Source of the DNA: a bacterium
GTDB lineage: Bacteria; JAMCPX01
Assembly (NCBI GenBank): GCA_027364825.1
Contig: DAHXOM010000379.1
Span: 1-6,134, forward strand
Direction of reading: 5' to 3'
Length of the DNA: 6,134 bases
The first letter of the stretch is position 1; the number at the start of each line of letters is the position of its first letter. The notes under the pieces were generated by a model that searched no databases, was not told the DNA's origin, and saw only the letters and a program-made list of their open reading frames with translations. Made by a program: the position numbers and the translations under genes. Shown in pieces: positions 6,099 to 6,134 of this stretch.

Positions 6099-6134
6099 GC
6101 ACTGACATTAAATCCATGAAATATTGCATTGTAA

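Noticed and set aside
1..6134. CRISPR array, insertion sequence, tRNA, rRNA or integrase-type attachment site
   Set aside because: No regularly spaced direct repeats, transposase-like frames, terminal inverted repeats or cloverleaf sequence were seen on either strand by eye.

Overview
The window reads as a stretch of an ordinary bacterial chromosome. Every gene I can support lies on the minus strand, so transcription runs from high to low coordinates. The order is gltX (glutamyl-tRNA synthetase), a doubtful 70-codon small ORF, a zinc-type cation diffusion facilitator (CDF), a copper-exporting P1B ATPase with an N-terminal YHS domain, and a response regulator fused to a GGDEF diguanylate cyclase. 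By eye the base composition is moderate, a little under half G+C, and all start sites but one have GGA/GGAG Shine-Dalgarno sequences close to the ATG. The gltX style, the YHS-HMA-CopA architecture and the receiver-GGDEF protein would suit a Gram-negative environmental bacterium such as a Desulfobacterota/deltaproteobacterial lineage. That placement is inference from general resemblance, not something I could test.

Region by region: 4653-6086 is gltX, complete, with a strong ribosome binding site. The 189 bases between gltX and the CDF gene are spanned by a small ORF (4460-4672). It overlaps the gltX end by 20 bases and the CDF start by 4 bases (ATGA). This tiling hints at a translationally coupled transcript, but the small ORF resembles nothing I know. 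The CDF gene (3543-4463) and the copper ATPase gene (1157-3541) are separated by one base, and the ATPase ribosome binding site lies inside the last CDF codons, so the two are almost certainly co-translated. Bases 999-1156 hold no gene. They contain two candidate promoters for the last gene and two inverted repeats. The receiver-GGDEF gene occupies 72-998. Bases 1-71 hold a candidate promoter and a Shine-Dalgarno sequence pointing out of the left edge.

Functionally, the CDF and the P1B-1 ATPase form a small metal-efflux module for a divalent metal (probably Zn2+) and for Cu+. No metal-responsive regulator (ArsR, MerR/CueR, CsoR) is present in the window. The diguanylate cyclase appears to be separately transcribed and makes c-di-GMP under control of an unseen histidine kinase. 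I found no mobile element, CRISPR array, RNA gene or clear new system. The items most worth a second look are the His-rich small ORF at 4460-4672, the Cys-rich tail of the CDF, the apparently shortened nucleotide-binding domain of the ATPase, and the repeat-rich promoter region at 1075-1130.
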